Made by a program: the position numbers and the translations under genes. Positions 1 through 7,671 of a stretch of 14,426 bases of DNA are shown one piece after another (the first letter of the stretch is position 1; the number at the start of each line of letters is the position of its first letter). This stretch comes from JANNWF01 sp052390415 (GTDB lineage Bacteria > Pseudomonadota > Gammaproteobacteria > Xanthomonadales > Xanthomonadaceae): NCBI GenBank assembly GCA_052390415.1, contig JBQTGY010000159.1:1-14426 (forward strand), read 5' to 3'. The notes beneath the pieces were generated by a model. It was not told where the DNA came from and searched no databases. It saw only the letters and a list, made by a program, of their open reading frames with translations.

Positions 1-250
1 GGGGGGTGCGCGGTTTTCTCCCCATCGGCGCCGGCGCTCATTCGTTTGTGCCTTTTGGTTTGCCATCGCCTTGGCCGATGGCCGCGGTTGGGATTTGTTG
101 TGGTTTTCGGGGGGTTCCGGGGCCCCCCCCGCCAACCTACACAGGTCAACCGGACAGGAGCAGTGATCGGATGCGCGACCTATTTCTGTGGGCATCACGA
201 TTCGAATCGTTGATCATTGCTGGCGCCCCGCCAGACGCCGGAGAACACCG
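1..250. other. Non-coding leader with G/C runs
   Basis: No credible gene is visible here. The stretch is low in complexity: a G6 run at 109-114, a GGGGCCCC palindrome at 119-126 and a C8 run at 123-130. A degenerate copy of the GTAGGTTGG repeat ends at 140. A GGAGAA ribosome-binding site at 240-245 belongs to the gene starting at 251. An open frame running from about 6 to 275 has no ribosome-binding site and a composition typical of translated repeat DNA, so I did not call it. Confidence 0.6.
86..140 (-). repeat. Degenerate GTAGGTTGG-type repeat
   Basis: The right edge (132-140) reads CCAACCTAC, identical to the outer end of the copies at 1311-1343 and 1362-1394. The left edge GGTTGGG at 86-92 can pair with CCAACC at 132-137. 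The interior has diverged into G/T-rich sequence and the G/C runs and does not match the interior of the intact copies. It is probably a decayed or variant member of the same family. Confidence 0.4.
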
Positions 251-691
251 ATGCCGAAGTTGCTGCGAAACGTGATTGCCGTCATTGCCGGCCTGGTCGT
301 TGGCAGTTGCGCCAACATGGCCATTGTGAGCGTCGGTCCAACATTGATTCCGCCGCCTGCGGGTGTTGACGTCAGCAACGCGGAGAGCTTGATCCAGGGC
401 ATTCACCTGTTCGAGCCTCGGCATTTCGTCACGCCATTTCTGGCGCACGCTGTCGGCACCTTCGTGGGTGCGCTGATTGCGTATCTGATTGCTGCTAGCC
501 GGAAGACCGTGTTTGCCTTCGTCATCGGCGCATTTTTCCTGTGCGGCGGTGTGGCGGCCAGCTTCATGATTCCGGCCCCGGTCTGGTTCATCGCCTTGGA
601 TTTGCTGCTCGCCTATCTGCCGATGGCTTGGCTGGGCAGATGGATGGGTGGCCGCATCCAGCAAACGCGTGAAGTGAAGGGTGGCGGATGA
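251..691 (+). CDS. Small four-helix membrane protein, unknown function
   Basis: Encodes 146 residues with four predicted membrane segments near residues 7-28, 64-82, 86-107 and 111-129. A soluble loop carries the motif IPPPAGVD (33-40) and, further on, FEPRHF, before helix 2. From memory this pattern, with PPPxGVD after helix 1 and a late LPMAWLG, belongs to a widespread uncharacterised bacterial inner-membrane family of about 130-150 residues; I know no assigned function. The ATG at 251 is chosen because GGAGAA at 240-245 lies 5 nt upstream and the protein then starts directly before helix 1. A longer in-frame start at 188 would add an unlikely polar leader. The next gene starts 19 nt downstream, so the two are probably co-transcribed. 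Confidence 0.85.
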   Translation: MPKLLRNVIAVIAGLVVGSCANMAIVSVGPTLIPPPAGVDVSNAESLIQGIHLFEPRHFVTPFLAHAVGTFVGALIAYLIAASRKTVFAFVIGAFFLCGGVAASFMIPAPVWFIALDLLLAYLPMAWLGRWMGGRIQQTREVKGGG

Positions 692-710
692 TCGGAAGTT
701 GCCACTTCAC

Positions 711-1175
711 ATGAGCCTGAGCCGCGGTTGGTTGCTGGTATCCGGCCTGCTGGTGATGGCGGGTTCATTGCTGCATCTGGCAGTGCCGCTGGGTGGACCG
801 GAGTGGTACGCGTTTCTCGGTGCGCCTCCTGGGCTGGTGGCTCTGGCCGAAGCGGGCTCATTGCGCCCGTTGCTGACCTGCTTGGCCATTGCCGGTGTGT
901 TGTTGCTGGTGGGTTTGTATGCGTTTTCGGGGTTGGGACTGATCCGCCGACTGCCCCTGCTGCGTCTGGCGCTGGCGGCCATTGGTGTTGGCCTGAGCGT
1001 GCGAGGTCTCGCATTCATTCCCTTGGCAATTTGGCACCCTCATATCCTGTCTGGACTGTGCGGCCGTTGCGACGGGGTCAATGTGTTTCTGGTGATTACA
1101 TCCGGCCTGTGTCTGTTCGCTGGCATCGGGTACGTGCTCGGCGCGTGGCGGCTGTCTCAAACGCGTGGCACGTAG
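711..1175 (+). CDS. Small four-helix membrane protein, unknown function
   Basis: Encodes 154 residues from the ATG at 711, with membrane segments near 7-27, 52-76, 81-107 and 123-147. The loop after helix 1 carries GGPEWYAFLGAP (28-39), which I recall from small uncharacterised membrane proteins of Xanthomonadales; no function is known to me. The start is uncertain. GGAAG at 694-698 sits 12 nt before the ATG, while an in-frame GTG at 681 would give 164 residues and overlap the previous gene by 11 nt. I prefer 711 because helix 1 then begins after a short basic leader. The TAG stop (1173-1175) lies inside the first GTAGGTTGG repeat, so the C-terminus is set by the repeat. It is probably in one operon with the gene at 251-691. 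Confidence 0.8.
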   Translation: MSLSRGWLLVSGLLVMAGSLLHLAVPLGGPEWYAFLGAPPGLVALAEAGSLRPLLTCLAIAGVLLLVGLYAFSGLGLIRRLPLLRLALAAIGVGLSVRGLAFIPLAIWHPHILSGLCGRCDGVNVFLVITSGLCLFAGIGYVLGAWRLSQTRGT

Positions 1176-1204
1176 GTTGGCGGTGAGCGCAACGAACCCC
1201 AACG
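1172..1204 (+). repeat. 33-bp GTAGGTTGG repeat, copy 1
   Basis: Begins GTAGGTTGG (1172-1180) and ends CCCCAACG (1197-1204), so GTTGG and CCAAC can pair as a short stem around a GAGCGCAACGAA-like centre. It matches copy 3 at 31 of 33 positions and copy 4 at 30 of 33, each after reverse complementing. Bases 1173-1175 are the stop codon of the upstream membrane-protein gene. Such short palindromic elements are widespread in gammaproteobacterial genomes; the mechanism of spread is not visible here. Confidence 0.85.
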
Positions 1205-1215
1205 CCACTGGCTGT

Positions 1216-1269
1216 GTAGGTTGGCAAGCGCAGCGCCGTTTGCGTTGGTAAGCGCGGCGCAGCCCAACA
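1216..1269 (+). repeat. Extended GTAGGTTGG repeat, copy 2
   Basis: A longer relative of copy 1 in the same orientation. It starts GTAGGTTGG (1216-1224), contains an internal GCGTTGGTAAGCGC partial duplication near 1242-1255, and ends GCCCAACA (1262-1269). It lies wholly within the intergenic gap and touches no gene. Confidence 0.75.
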
Positions 1270-1310
1270 AATTCCGGCGATGAATTGTGGTGGCCATACC
1301 AGGCGGGTGA

Positions 1311-1343
1311 CGTTGGGGTTCGCTGCGCTCACCACCAACCTAC
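1311..1343 (-). repeat. 33-bp GTAGGTTGG repeat, copy 3
   Basis: Reverse-complement orientation of copy 1, with the CCAACCTAC end at 1335-1343. It is the closest relative of copy 1, differing at two of 33 positions. Together with copy 4 it forms the mirrored half of the four-copy cluster. Confidence 0.85.
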
Positions 1344-1361
1344 TCAGCGGCGCGCGGTTGA

Positions 1362-1394
1362 CGTTGGGGTTGGCTGTGCTCACCGCCAACCTAC
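1362..1394 (-). repeat. 33-bp GTAGGTTGG repeat, copy 4
   Basis: Reverse-complement orientation, with the CCAACCTAC end at 1386-1394. Bases 1391-1393, read on the minus strand, are the TAG stop codon of dnaE. Copies 1 and 4 face each other across the gap and could pair over about 33 nt in either transcript, so the cluster may also work as a two-way transcript end. That role is inference. Confidence 0.85.
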
Positions 1395-4300
1395 GCAGTG
1401 ACTGGATTGGCCGCCCACGGTCGTTCGATCTGCGCCTTCACTGCGCTGACGCCGGGCAAGGCGCGCAGTTCGCCCAACAAGATGGGTTCGACGCGCACGC
1501 CAAAACGACCGTTGATGTCGATACGGCCCATTCCGTGAGTGGTGACGACTTGCAGCTTTAGTGCGGTATTGCCCGGACGGTGCTTTTCCAGCAGCGCCTC
1601 CAGTGCCCGCAGCGCGCCCATCACCCGCGTATCCACTTCCAGACTCAACGCACGCGTTTGCTCGGCGCAGACGGTATTGAAATCCCAGCAGCGCTTCGCG
1701 CGCAGGCTGTAACCGCCTGAAAAGTCATCTTCGCGCAGGGCCCCTTCGATCAGCAGGATTCGATCGCGCGTCAGCAGCGCAGCAAACTCTCCGAAACTCT
1801 CGTTGAAGAAGGCCACTTCGACGCGGCCACGACCATCTTCGAGTTGCACGAAGGCCTGCGTCTCGCCGCGTCGGCGCACCCCCATCACCAAGCCGGCGAC
1901 CACCATCTGTGCTTCGCCGCGGCGGTCGCGACGTTGATCGAACAGCGTGTCCAATCCCGATAGATCGGCACCGACCAAGCCCTGCAATTCTTCGCGCCAA
2001 GGATCGACCGGGTGGCCAGACAGATAGTGACTGAGAATCTCGCGCTCGCCGTTGAGCAGACGGGCCAGCGGCCACTCGGGACAGGTCGGCAGATTGACTT
2101 CGGCGCCCTTGTTTGACGTGGCTGCAGACGACAGCCCAAACAAGCTGTTCTGGCCGGCCTCGCGCTCGCGCTTGAGTTGCTCGGTGGCACGCATCACCTC
2201 GGGCAACTGCAACATCAGGCTGGCGCGATTGGGGCCGCAGGCATCCAACGCGCCGGCGTGGATCATCGCCTCGATCACACGCTTGTTGAGCTTGCCGTCA
2301 TCGACGCGATTGCACAGGTCGAGCAGATCGACGAACACACCGTTGCGTTCACGCTCGTTGACGATGGCTTCGACTGCGCCTTGCCCCACGCCTTTGGCCG
2401 CGCCCAGGCCGTAGCGAATCGTGCGTGGATCGGTGGCTGCAAACATGAAGCCGGAAGAATTGATCGCCGGCAGCAGCACGTTGATCGCGCGCGCGCGGGT
2501 GTCGTCCAGAAAGCCGACCACTTTGTCCGTGTTGTCCATGTCGGACGACAGCACCGCCGCCATGAACTGCGCCGGATAGTGTGCTTTCAGCCACGCCGTC
2601 TGATATGAAACCAGGGCGTAGGCTGCCGCGTGCGACTTGTTGAAGCCGTAGCCGGCAAACTTTTCCATCAAGTCGAAAATCGCATCGGCCTTGGGCTTGG
2701 CGATGCCTTTCTCCGCCGCGCCATCGCTGAACTTCGCGCGATGTTTGGCCATTTCCTCGAAGTTTTTCTTGCCCATCGCTCGCCGCAAAAGATCGGCGCC
2801 GCCCAGCGAATACCCACCGAGGATCTGCCCGATCTGCATCACCTGGTCCTGATAGACCATGATGCCGTAGGTCTGGCGCAGGATCGGTTCAACGCGCGGA
2901 TCGGGATACTCGATGGCTTCCTGCCCATGTTTGCGGGCGCAGAAGCTGGGGATCAGGTCCATCGGGCCGGGTCGATACAGCGACACCAGCGCGATCAGGT
3001 CCTCAAAGCGATCCGGGCGTGCCTTCTTCAGCAGTTCGCGCATGCCGCGCGACTCGAACTGGAACACCGCGACGGTGTCGCCGCGAGCGAACAGCTGGTA
3101 GGTGAGTTTGTCGTCCAGTGGCAGCGCGGTGATCTCGAGCGGCGACTCGCCCGCTTCGGCGCGCGTCACATTGATCGCCTTCACCGCCCAATCGATGATG
3201 GTGAGCGTGCGCAGGCCGAGGAAGTCGAACTTGACCAGGCCGACGGCTTCGACATCGTCCTTGTCGAACTGGGTGACCACGCTGCGCGAATGTTCGCCCT
3301 TGGCAGCGTGATCGGCATACAGCGGGCTGAAGTCAGTCAGCGGACTGGGTGCGATCACGACACCACCGGCATGTTTGCCGGCATTGCGGGTGAGGTCTTC
3401 GAGCTTGCGGGCGAGGTCGATCAGTTCGCGCACGTCGTCTTCGTCGCGATAGCGGGCGATCAGCTCGGCCGAAGCGAGATTGCTGTCCTTCTTCGCGGCT
3501 TCGCTCAAGCCAAGGGCGTCATCGAGGCTGACGCCCAAGGTCAGCGGAATGAGTTTGGCGATGCCATCGACAAAGCCATACGCATTGCCGAGCACACGAC
3601 CGACGTCGCGCACCACCGCCTTGGCAGCCATGGTGCCGTAGGTGATGATCTGGCTGACCCGATCACGGCCGTAAGCATCGGCCACGTACTGGATGACGCG
3701 GTCGCGGCCGTCCATGCAGAAGTCGATGTCGAAGTCGGGCAGGGACACGCGTTCGGGATTCAGGAAGCGCTCGAACAGCAGGTCATATGGCAACGGGTCG
3801 ATATCGGTAATGCCCAGTGCCCACGCCACCAGTGAGCCCGCACCAGAACCACGCCCTGGCCCCACCGGAATTCCGTGCTTTTTGGCCCAGTTGATGAAGT
3901 CGGCAACGATCAGGAAGTAGCCGGGAAAACCCATGCGCACAATGACGTCGAGTTCGACGTCGAGTCGTGCGTTGTAGCTGGCGCGGTCGTGGCCGGCGGC
4001 GAGCGGTTGTTTTTCCAGTCGCAGCGATAGACCGGCATGCGCTTCGCGCCGAATCCAGCTCTCCAGGGTGTGCTCGGCGGGCACCGGAAATGCCGGCAGG
4101 AACGACTTGCCGAGAGTCAATTCCACATTGCAGCGCTTGGCCAGTTCGACCGTGTTGATCAGCGCGCCGGGCAAGTCGACGAAGCGCTGTGCCATTTCTT
4201 CCGGTGAGGTGAGGTATTGCTGCTCGCTGTAGGCTCGCGGTCGCTTGGGATCGCCGAGCACGCGTCCGCTTGAAATGCAGACCCTTGCTTCATGTGCGCC

Positions 4301-4918
4301 AAAATCATCGGCCTCGATGAAACGCACGTCGTTGCTGGCTAAGGCGGGCAGATCGTAACGATCGCCGAGTCCCAATGCGCGTTCGTTCCAGCTGGCCTCG
4401 CCATCGCGGCCCGTGCGCACCAATTCCAGATACAGGCGATCTTCAAACTGGCGGCGCAGATGATCCAGTGCGTGTTCCGCGTGGCCGTCGCGGCCATCAG
4501 CCATCGCTTTGGCGACCGCACTTTCGCGGCCTGCCAATGCCACCAGCCCAGCGTTGCACTCCGCCAGCCAAGCCTCCCGCAGGACCACGTGATCGCCTCG
4601 ATGGCCTTCCAGATACCCTCTGCTCAGCAATTTGCAAAGACTGCGATAGCCGCCGTGATTTAGGCACAACAAGGTGAGGCGACTGTTGGATTGCTCGTCA
4701 TGCTCGATGTGGACATCGGCGCCGATCAGCGGCTTGACGCCCGCCTTGATTGCTTCACGGTAGAACTTGACCAAGGCGAACAGGTTGCTCTGGTCGGTCA
4801 AGGCAACGGCAGGCATCCCGAGCTGCTTGCAGCGGCTGATCAACTGCGGAATACGGATCGTTGAGTCCGCCAGCGAATACTCGCTGTGCAGATGCAGATG
4901 GATGAAGCTGGGGGACAT
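1391..4918 (-). CDS. dnaE: DNA polymerase III alpha subunit
   Basis: This is the replicative polymerase of the DNA polymerase III holoenzyme. At 1175 residues it has the normal DnaE1 length; the error-prone DnaE2 type is shorter. The N-terminal PHP domain starts with HLHLHSEYS (7-15) but has TDQ at 41-43 where active PHP enzymes have TDH, so it probably lacks proofreading. The palm holds PDFDIDF (394-400) with catalytic Asp397 and Asp399, and the third Asp565 in VKFDFLGL. The segment NKSHAAAYAL lies near 760-769. QNSLF (923-927) matches the internal sliding-clamp-binding motif, and an OB fold begins near 1003. No strong ribosome-binding site precedes the ATG. The usual lpxB, rnhB and accA neighbours of this order are absent. 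The TAG stop is supplied by the adjoining repeat. Confidence 0.97.
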   Translation of the reverse strand: MSPSFIHLHLHSEYSLADSTIRIPQLISRCKQLGMPAVALTDQSNLFALVKFYREAIKAGVKPLIGADVHIEHDEQSNSRLTLLCLNHGGYRSLCKLLSRGYLEGHRGDHVVLREAWLAECNAGLVALAGRESAVAKAMADGRDGHAEHALDHLRRQFEDRLYLELVRTGRDGEASWNERALGLGDRYDLPALASNDVRFIEADDFGAHEARVCISSGRVLGDPKRPRAYSEQQYLTSPEEMAQRFVDLPGALINTVELAKRCNVELTLGKSFLPAFPVPAEHTLESWIRREAHAGLSLRLEKQPLAAGHDRASYNARLDVELDVIVRMGFPGYFLIVADFINWAKKHGIPVGPGRGSGAGSLVAWALGITDIDPLPYDLLFERFLNPERVSLPDFDIDFCMDGRDRVIQYVADAYGRDRVSQIITYGTMAAKAVVRDVGRVLGNAYGFVDGIAKLIPLTLGVSLDDALGLSEAAKKDSNLASAELIARYRDEDDVRELIDLARKLEDLTRNAGKHAGGVVIAPSPLTDFSPLYADHAAKGEHSRSVVTQFDKDDVEAVGLVKFDFLGLRTLTIIDWAVKAINVTRAEAGESPLEITALPLDDKLTYQLFARGDTVAVFQFESRGMRELLKKARPDRFEDLIALVSLYRPGPMDLIPSFCARKHGQEAIEYPDPRVEPILRQTYGIMVYQDQVMQIGQILGGYSLGGADLLRRAMGKKNFEEMAKHRAKFSDGAAEKGIAKPKADAIFDLMEKFAGYGFNKSHAAAYALVSYQTAWLKAHYPAQFMAAVLSSDMDNTDKVVGFLDDTRARAINVLLPAINSSGFMFAATDPRTIRYGLGAAKGVGQGAVEAIVNERERNGVFVDLLDLCNRVDDGKLNKRVIEAMIHAGALDACGPNRASLMLQLPEVMRATEQLKREREAGQNSLFGLSSAATSNKGAEVNLPTCPEWPLARLLNGEREILSHYLSGHPVDPWREELQGLVGADLSGLDTLFDQRRDRRGEAQMVVAGLVMGVRRRGETQAFVQLEDGRGRVEVAFFNESFGEFAALLTRDRILLIEGALREDDFSGGYSLRAKRCWDFNTVCAEQTRALSLEVDTRVMGALRALEALLEKHRPGNTALKLQVVTTHGMGRIDINGRFGVRVEPILLGELRALPGVSAVKAQIERPWAANPVTA

Positions 4919-4987
4919 TGTTGGGTGGCGGCGTGGTGGCCGCAGGAGCTTAACAGCGGGGCTGGGATCTTGGGGCTGGGGAGACTA

Positions 4988-5146
4988 GTGTGGTGCTTCG
5001 TAATCAGAGGACCTTATCCGCGAGTGGATTTGCGTGACTGGCAAGGCGCGACGACGAGACATAGCAGCGCTATGGCGAGGAGAAGCAACGCCGCCAGGCG
5101 CGCAAAGAGACCGTGGATAAGTCCGATTGAGTGCGAAGCACCACAC
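4988..5146. repeat. Long compound palindrome upstream of dnaE
   Basis: The outer arms GTGTGGTGCTTCG (4988-5000) and CGAAGCACCACAC (5134-5146) are perfect inverted repeats. Inside them lies an imperfect pair, GGACCTTATCC (5009-5019) against GGATAAGTCC (5114-5123). Next come TTTGCG-type arms and GACTGGC/GCCAGGC arms. The centre is the perfect hairpin CATAGC-AGC-GCTATG (5060-5074). Flanking G-rich words (GGGGCTGGGA, 4958-4967 and again near 4972-4982) are mirrored by C-rich words near 5187-5204, so nearly the whole gap between dnaE and the metalloprotease gene is repeat-derived. The GCAAGGCGCGACGA and GAGAAGCAACGC core words recur at the right edge of the window. It could end the metalloprotease transcript; no T-tract is present. 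Confidence 0.85.
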
Positions 5147-5215
5147 CAGCTTGGGCTCAACGCGCTGGCTGCGCTAAAACACTGCGCCCCAGTCCCCAGG
5201 TCCCGCTTCTCGCCC

Positions 5216-7666
5216 TCACTCAAACCCATTCAAGAAAATCACTCCCGCCGCCAAGACCTGTTGGCTGAAACTGCGCGAGAACTGATCGACGCCGCCATTG
5301 ACGGTGCCGCCGCCGTCGGTGACCGTCACCGTGATGATGGCGGTGCCAGACTGGCCCGCGACCGGCGTGAAGCTGAGTGTGCCGGTTGGATTGGGGCTGG
5401 TATAGCCCACCGAAGGATGGGGAACTAGCTCTGGACGGTTGGAGACTGCGCTTACCGCCAGCGATTGCGGTGGGTCGCCGATGCCCGCCCCGATGCCAGC
5501 CAGAGTGAGCATCTGCATGCCGGAGTTGATCGGAATGGCAGCGGGACTGCTGATGGCATTGAGGGTGGGCGGGTCGTTGACAGCCACGCCTGTGAGCAGT
5601 TTGTTGCCGGTGATCGAGGGCGCCTCGTTGTCGCTGATGCTGGTGCCAATGCCCAGCGCGGAATTGAAATTGGCTGCCGGGGTGAACGAGACATCTGCCA
5701 GCAGATGATTGACGTCGGCCACCGCGCCACTGGCAGCCCACACCCCGGTTGCAGTGACGTACGTGGATGTGACCGAACCGGAAGAAGCCGTGCTCAAACT
5801 GCCGGCTGTGGTGTTGGACAGTGTCAGCAGTGCGGTCACGTCGGCACTGTCAAGCTCGGCGATGACAATATCGGCAAGATTGAGTGGCTGGTCTTCGACA
5901 TAGTCTTCGTCCAGCGACAGGTTGCTGGCCATGGGCGGGTCATTGACCGCGGTTCCGCTGACCACCTTGGTGCCCGTCTGCGCGGTGCTGAACCCGTCGG
6001 TGACGCGGGTGGCGATGGTGAAGTCTGCATTGAAGTGGGCGGCGGGATTGAAGGTAACTCCGGCCAGCAAGGTGTTGACCGAAGCCAGCAATCCACTCGC
6101 GCTCCAAACTCCGGTACTGGCCACATAGGTCGATGTCACCGTTCCGGACGTTGCCGTACTCAGGCTTCCCGCGGCGCTGTCGGAAAGCGTCAAGGTGGCA
6201 GTCACCATCGGACTGTCAGCGTCGCTGACCACGATGTTGACGAGGTCAAGGGGAGTGTCCTCGATGTAGATTTCTGCCGCAGATAGATTGCTCGCGCTGG
6301 GCGCAGCGTTGGCTGCGCTGACGTTGACGGTGATGCTGCGCTCGAACTGGTCGACGCCGCCGTTGGTGATGCTGGTTCCACCGTCATCGGTCACCCGCAC
6401 GGTAATCACGGCGCTGCCTGTTTGATTGGTTACCGGCGTGTAGCTCAATGATCCGGTGGTATTCGGGCTGGTATAGGTCACGCTCGGATTCGGAATCAGG
6501 CTGGTGTTGGCTGAGCTTGCGGTCACCGTCAATGCCTGCGTCGCCGCGGCATCGCCATCGCCGATGCCAGCCAGGTTCACCGTTTGTGGGCCGCTATTCT
6601 GAGTAATGGGGGCGGGATTGCTGATGGCGTTCAGAGTCGGTGCCGAATTGATCACCGTGGGGCAGCGGCTGTTGGTCCAGCCAATGTCGGCAAACAGACA
6701 ATCGGTCAGATCGGTCTGGGTGAATACGTTGGCGTCGGCAATGGGCTCCATCAACAGGTTGGGTGCCGCGTCTTCGTGGAAATGCGAGATGCTGGAGCCG
6801 CCCTCGAATGGGTTGGGCGCGTACATGCGCATGCGGCCTTCGTTGAGCGCATTGCCGGTTTGACCAAAATTGCCGAGGCGCGCGGTGACCGACATGCCAT
6901 CCCAGACCAGCAAAGGATCGTGCGTGAATGAGACGATGCGCTGGGCATTGCTCATGTCTATCCAGCGCAGGTTGGCGCCTGCACCATTGATGTTGTTGTC
7001 GCGCAGAAAGTCCGCCCAGATGTCGGGAATGCCGAATATGAAGCCGCCGTAAGGTGCGTCGGCACCGCAGCCGCCCGGGTTTTCGCATATCAGTGCGGCA
7101 AATCCCAGCCCATGGCCAATTTCGTGCAGCACAGTGGGGTAAAGAGCAATGGTATTGGCGGGAGCCGGTCCGGTGAGTCCGTAATACCAGCGCGTATTGC
7201 CCAAACAGCCGGAGTCGTTGAGATCGATGCGGGAATTGAAGGAAGCACTGATTTCCGGCTCCGACCCATTCAAATTCCTTGCGCTCAATGCTTCGGCCAG
7301 GGCGACGGGGAAAAAACGGCTGTTGGAGGGGGTCGCTTCGTCCTCCAGAACAAATGCAGTGGTCGCACCGGCTGAACCCAGAGCACCGGAGGTTGGTCCG
7401 CAGGGCAGCGATTCAAACGCGGCGGCAACCTTGATCGTTTGCGAACTCGTCAGCGCGACGCCCCACCGATTTGCTGCGGCGTTGAACAGGATGGTGCGCT
7501 GTTGGCCCAGGGTGGTGCCGGTGTTGCCACCTTCGGGCGCGACCGGTGTCGTGTCGGCGAACCCAGCGCCTGGGACCAAGGTGATGGTTGCAGCGCGCGC
7601 CACCGGTGACGCCATGGCGAACACCATCAACACGCTCGCCACAGCGACAACAGCCGGTGGAGCCAT
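5216..7666 (-). CDS. Secreted zinc-metalloprotease-like protein with repeat domains
   Basis: Encodes 816 residues. Residues 1-25 form a signal peptide ending SPVARA; its n-region lacks basic residues. The catalytic part (about 26-330) has HEIGHGLGF (181-189), giving zinc ligands His181 and His185 and base Glu182. The metzincin third His at 191 is absent (Ala). SHFHED...LMEP near 294 probably supplies it (His295) with a Met-turn-like segment, as I recall for related secreted peptidases. Four extracellular domains follow: A (343-455), B (456-577), B' (578-698) and A' (699-808), rich in Thr, Ser, Val and Asn and resembling Ig or cadherin-like folds. The protein ends VIFLNGFE. The ATG lies 5 nt after the stop of the upstream exported-protein gene, so translation is probably coupled. 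Substrate unknown. Confidence 0.85.
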   Translation of the reverse strand: MAPPAVVAVASVLMVFAMASPVARAATITLVPGAGFADTTPVAPEGGNTGTTLGQQRTILFNAAANRWGVALTSSQTIKVAAAFESLPCGPTSGALGSAGATTAFVLEDEATPSNSRFFPVALAEALSARNLNGSEPEISASFNSRIDLNDSGCLGNTRWYYGLTGPAPANTIALYPTVLHEIGHGLGFAALICENPGGCGADAPYGGFIFGIPDIWADFLRDNNINGAGANLRWIDMSNAQRIVSFTHDPLLVWDGMSVTARLGNFGQTGNALNEGRMRMYAPNPFEGGSSISHFHEDAAPNLLMEPIADANVFTQTDLTDCLFADIGWTNSRCPTVINSAPTLNAISNPAPITQNSGPQTVNLAGIGDGDAAATQALTVTASSANTSLIPNPSVTYTSPNTTGSLSYTPVTNQTGSAVITVRVTDDGGTSITNGGVDQFERSITVNVSAANAAPSASNLSAAEIYIEDTPLDLVNIVVSDADSPMVTATLTLSDSAAGSLSTATSGTVTSTYVASTGVWSASGLLASVNTLLAGVTFNPAAHFNADFTIATRVTDGFSTAQTGTKVVSGTAVNDPPMASNLSLDEDYVEDQPLNLADIVIAELDSADVTALLTLSNTTAGSLSTASSGSVTSTYVTATGVWAASGAVADVNHLLADVSFTPAANFNSALGIGTSISDNEAPSITGNKLLTGVAVNDPPTLNAISSPAAIPINSGMQMLTLAGIGAGIGDPPQSLAVSAVSNRPELVPHPSVGYTSPNPTGTLSFTPVAGQSGTAIITVTVTDGGGTVNGGVDQFSRSFSQQVLAAGVIFLNGFE

Positions 7667-7671
7667 CGTGT

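Noticed and set aside
6..275. Plus-strand open frame of 89 codons at the left edge
   Set aside because: It runs through low-complexity and repeat DNA, has no ribosome-binding site and overlaps the well-supported start at 251.
2630..3835. Long plus-strand open frame of 401 codons inside dnaE
   Set aside because: It is antisense to the conserved core of DnaE. Long antisense frames are common in high-GC genes, and its translation shows no domain or signal I recognise.
1391..4918. Reading dnaE as the error-prone dnaE2/imuC
   Set aside because: Its length of 1175 residues, the internal QNSLF clamp motif and the absence of imuA/imuB neighbours all point to the replicative type.
4988..5146. Possible structured RNA or riboswitch upstream of dnaE
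   Set aside because: The symmetry and the words shared with 14336-14415 fit a mobile-type intergenic palindrome better than a gene-specific leader.
5465..6286. Plus-strand open frame of 273 codons opposite the metalloprotease repeats
   Set aside because: It mirrors the repetitive A and B domains on the other strand; its Gly/Arg-rich, repetitive translation has no independent support.
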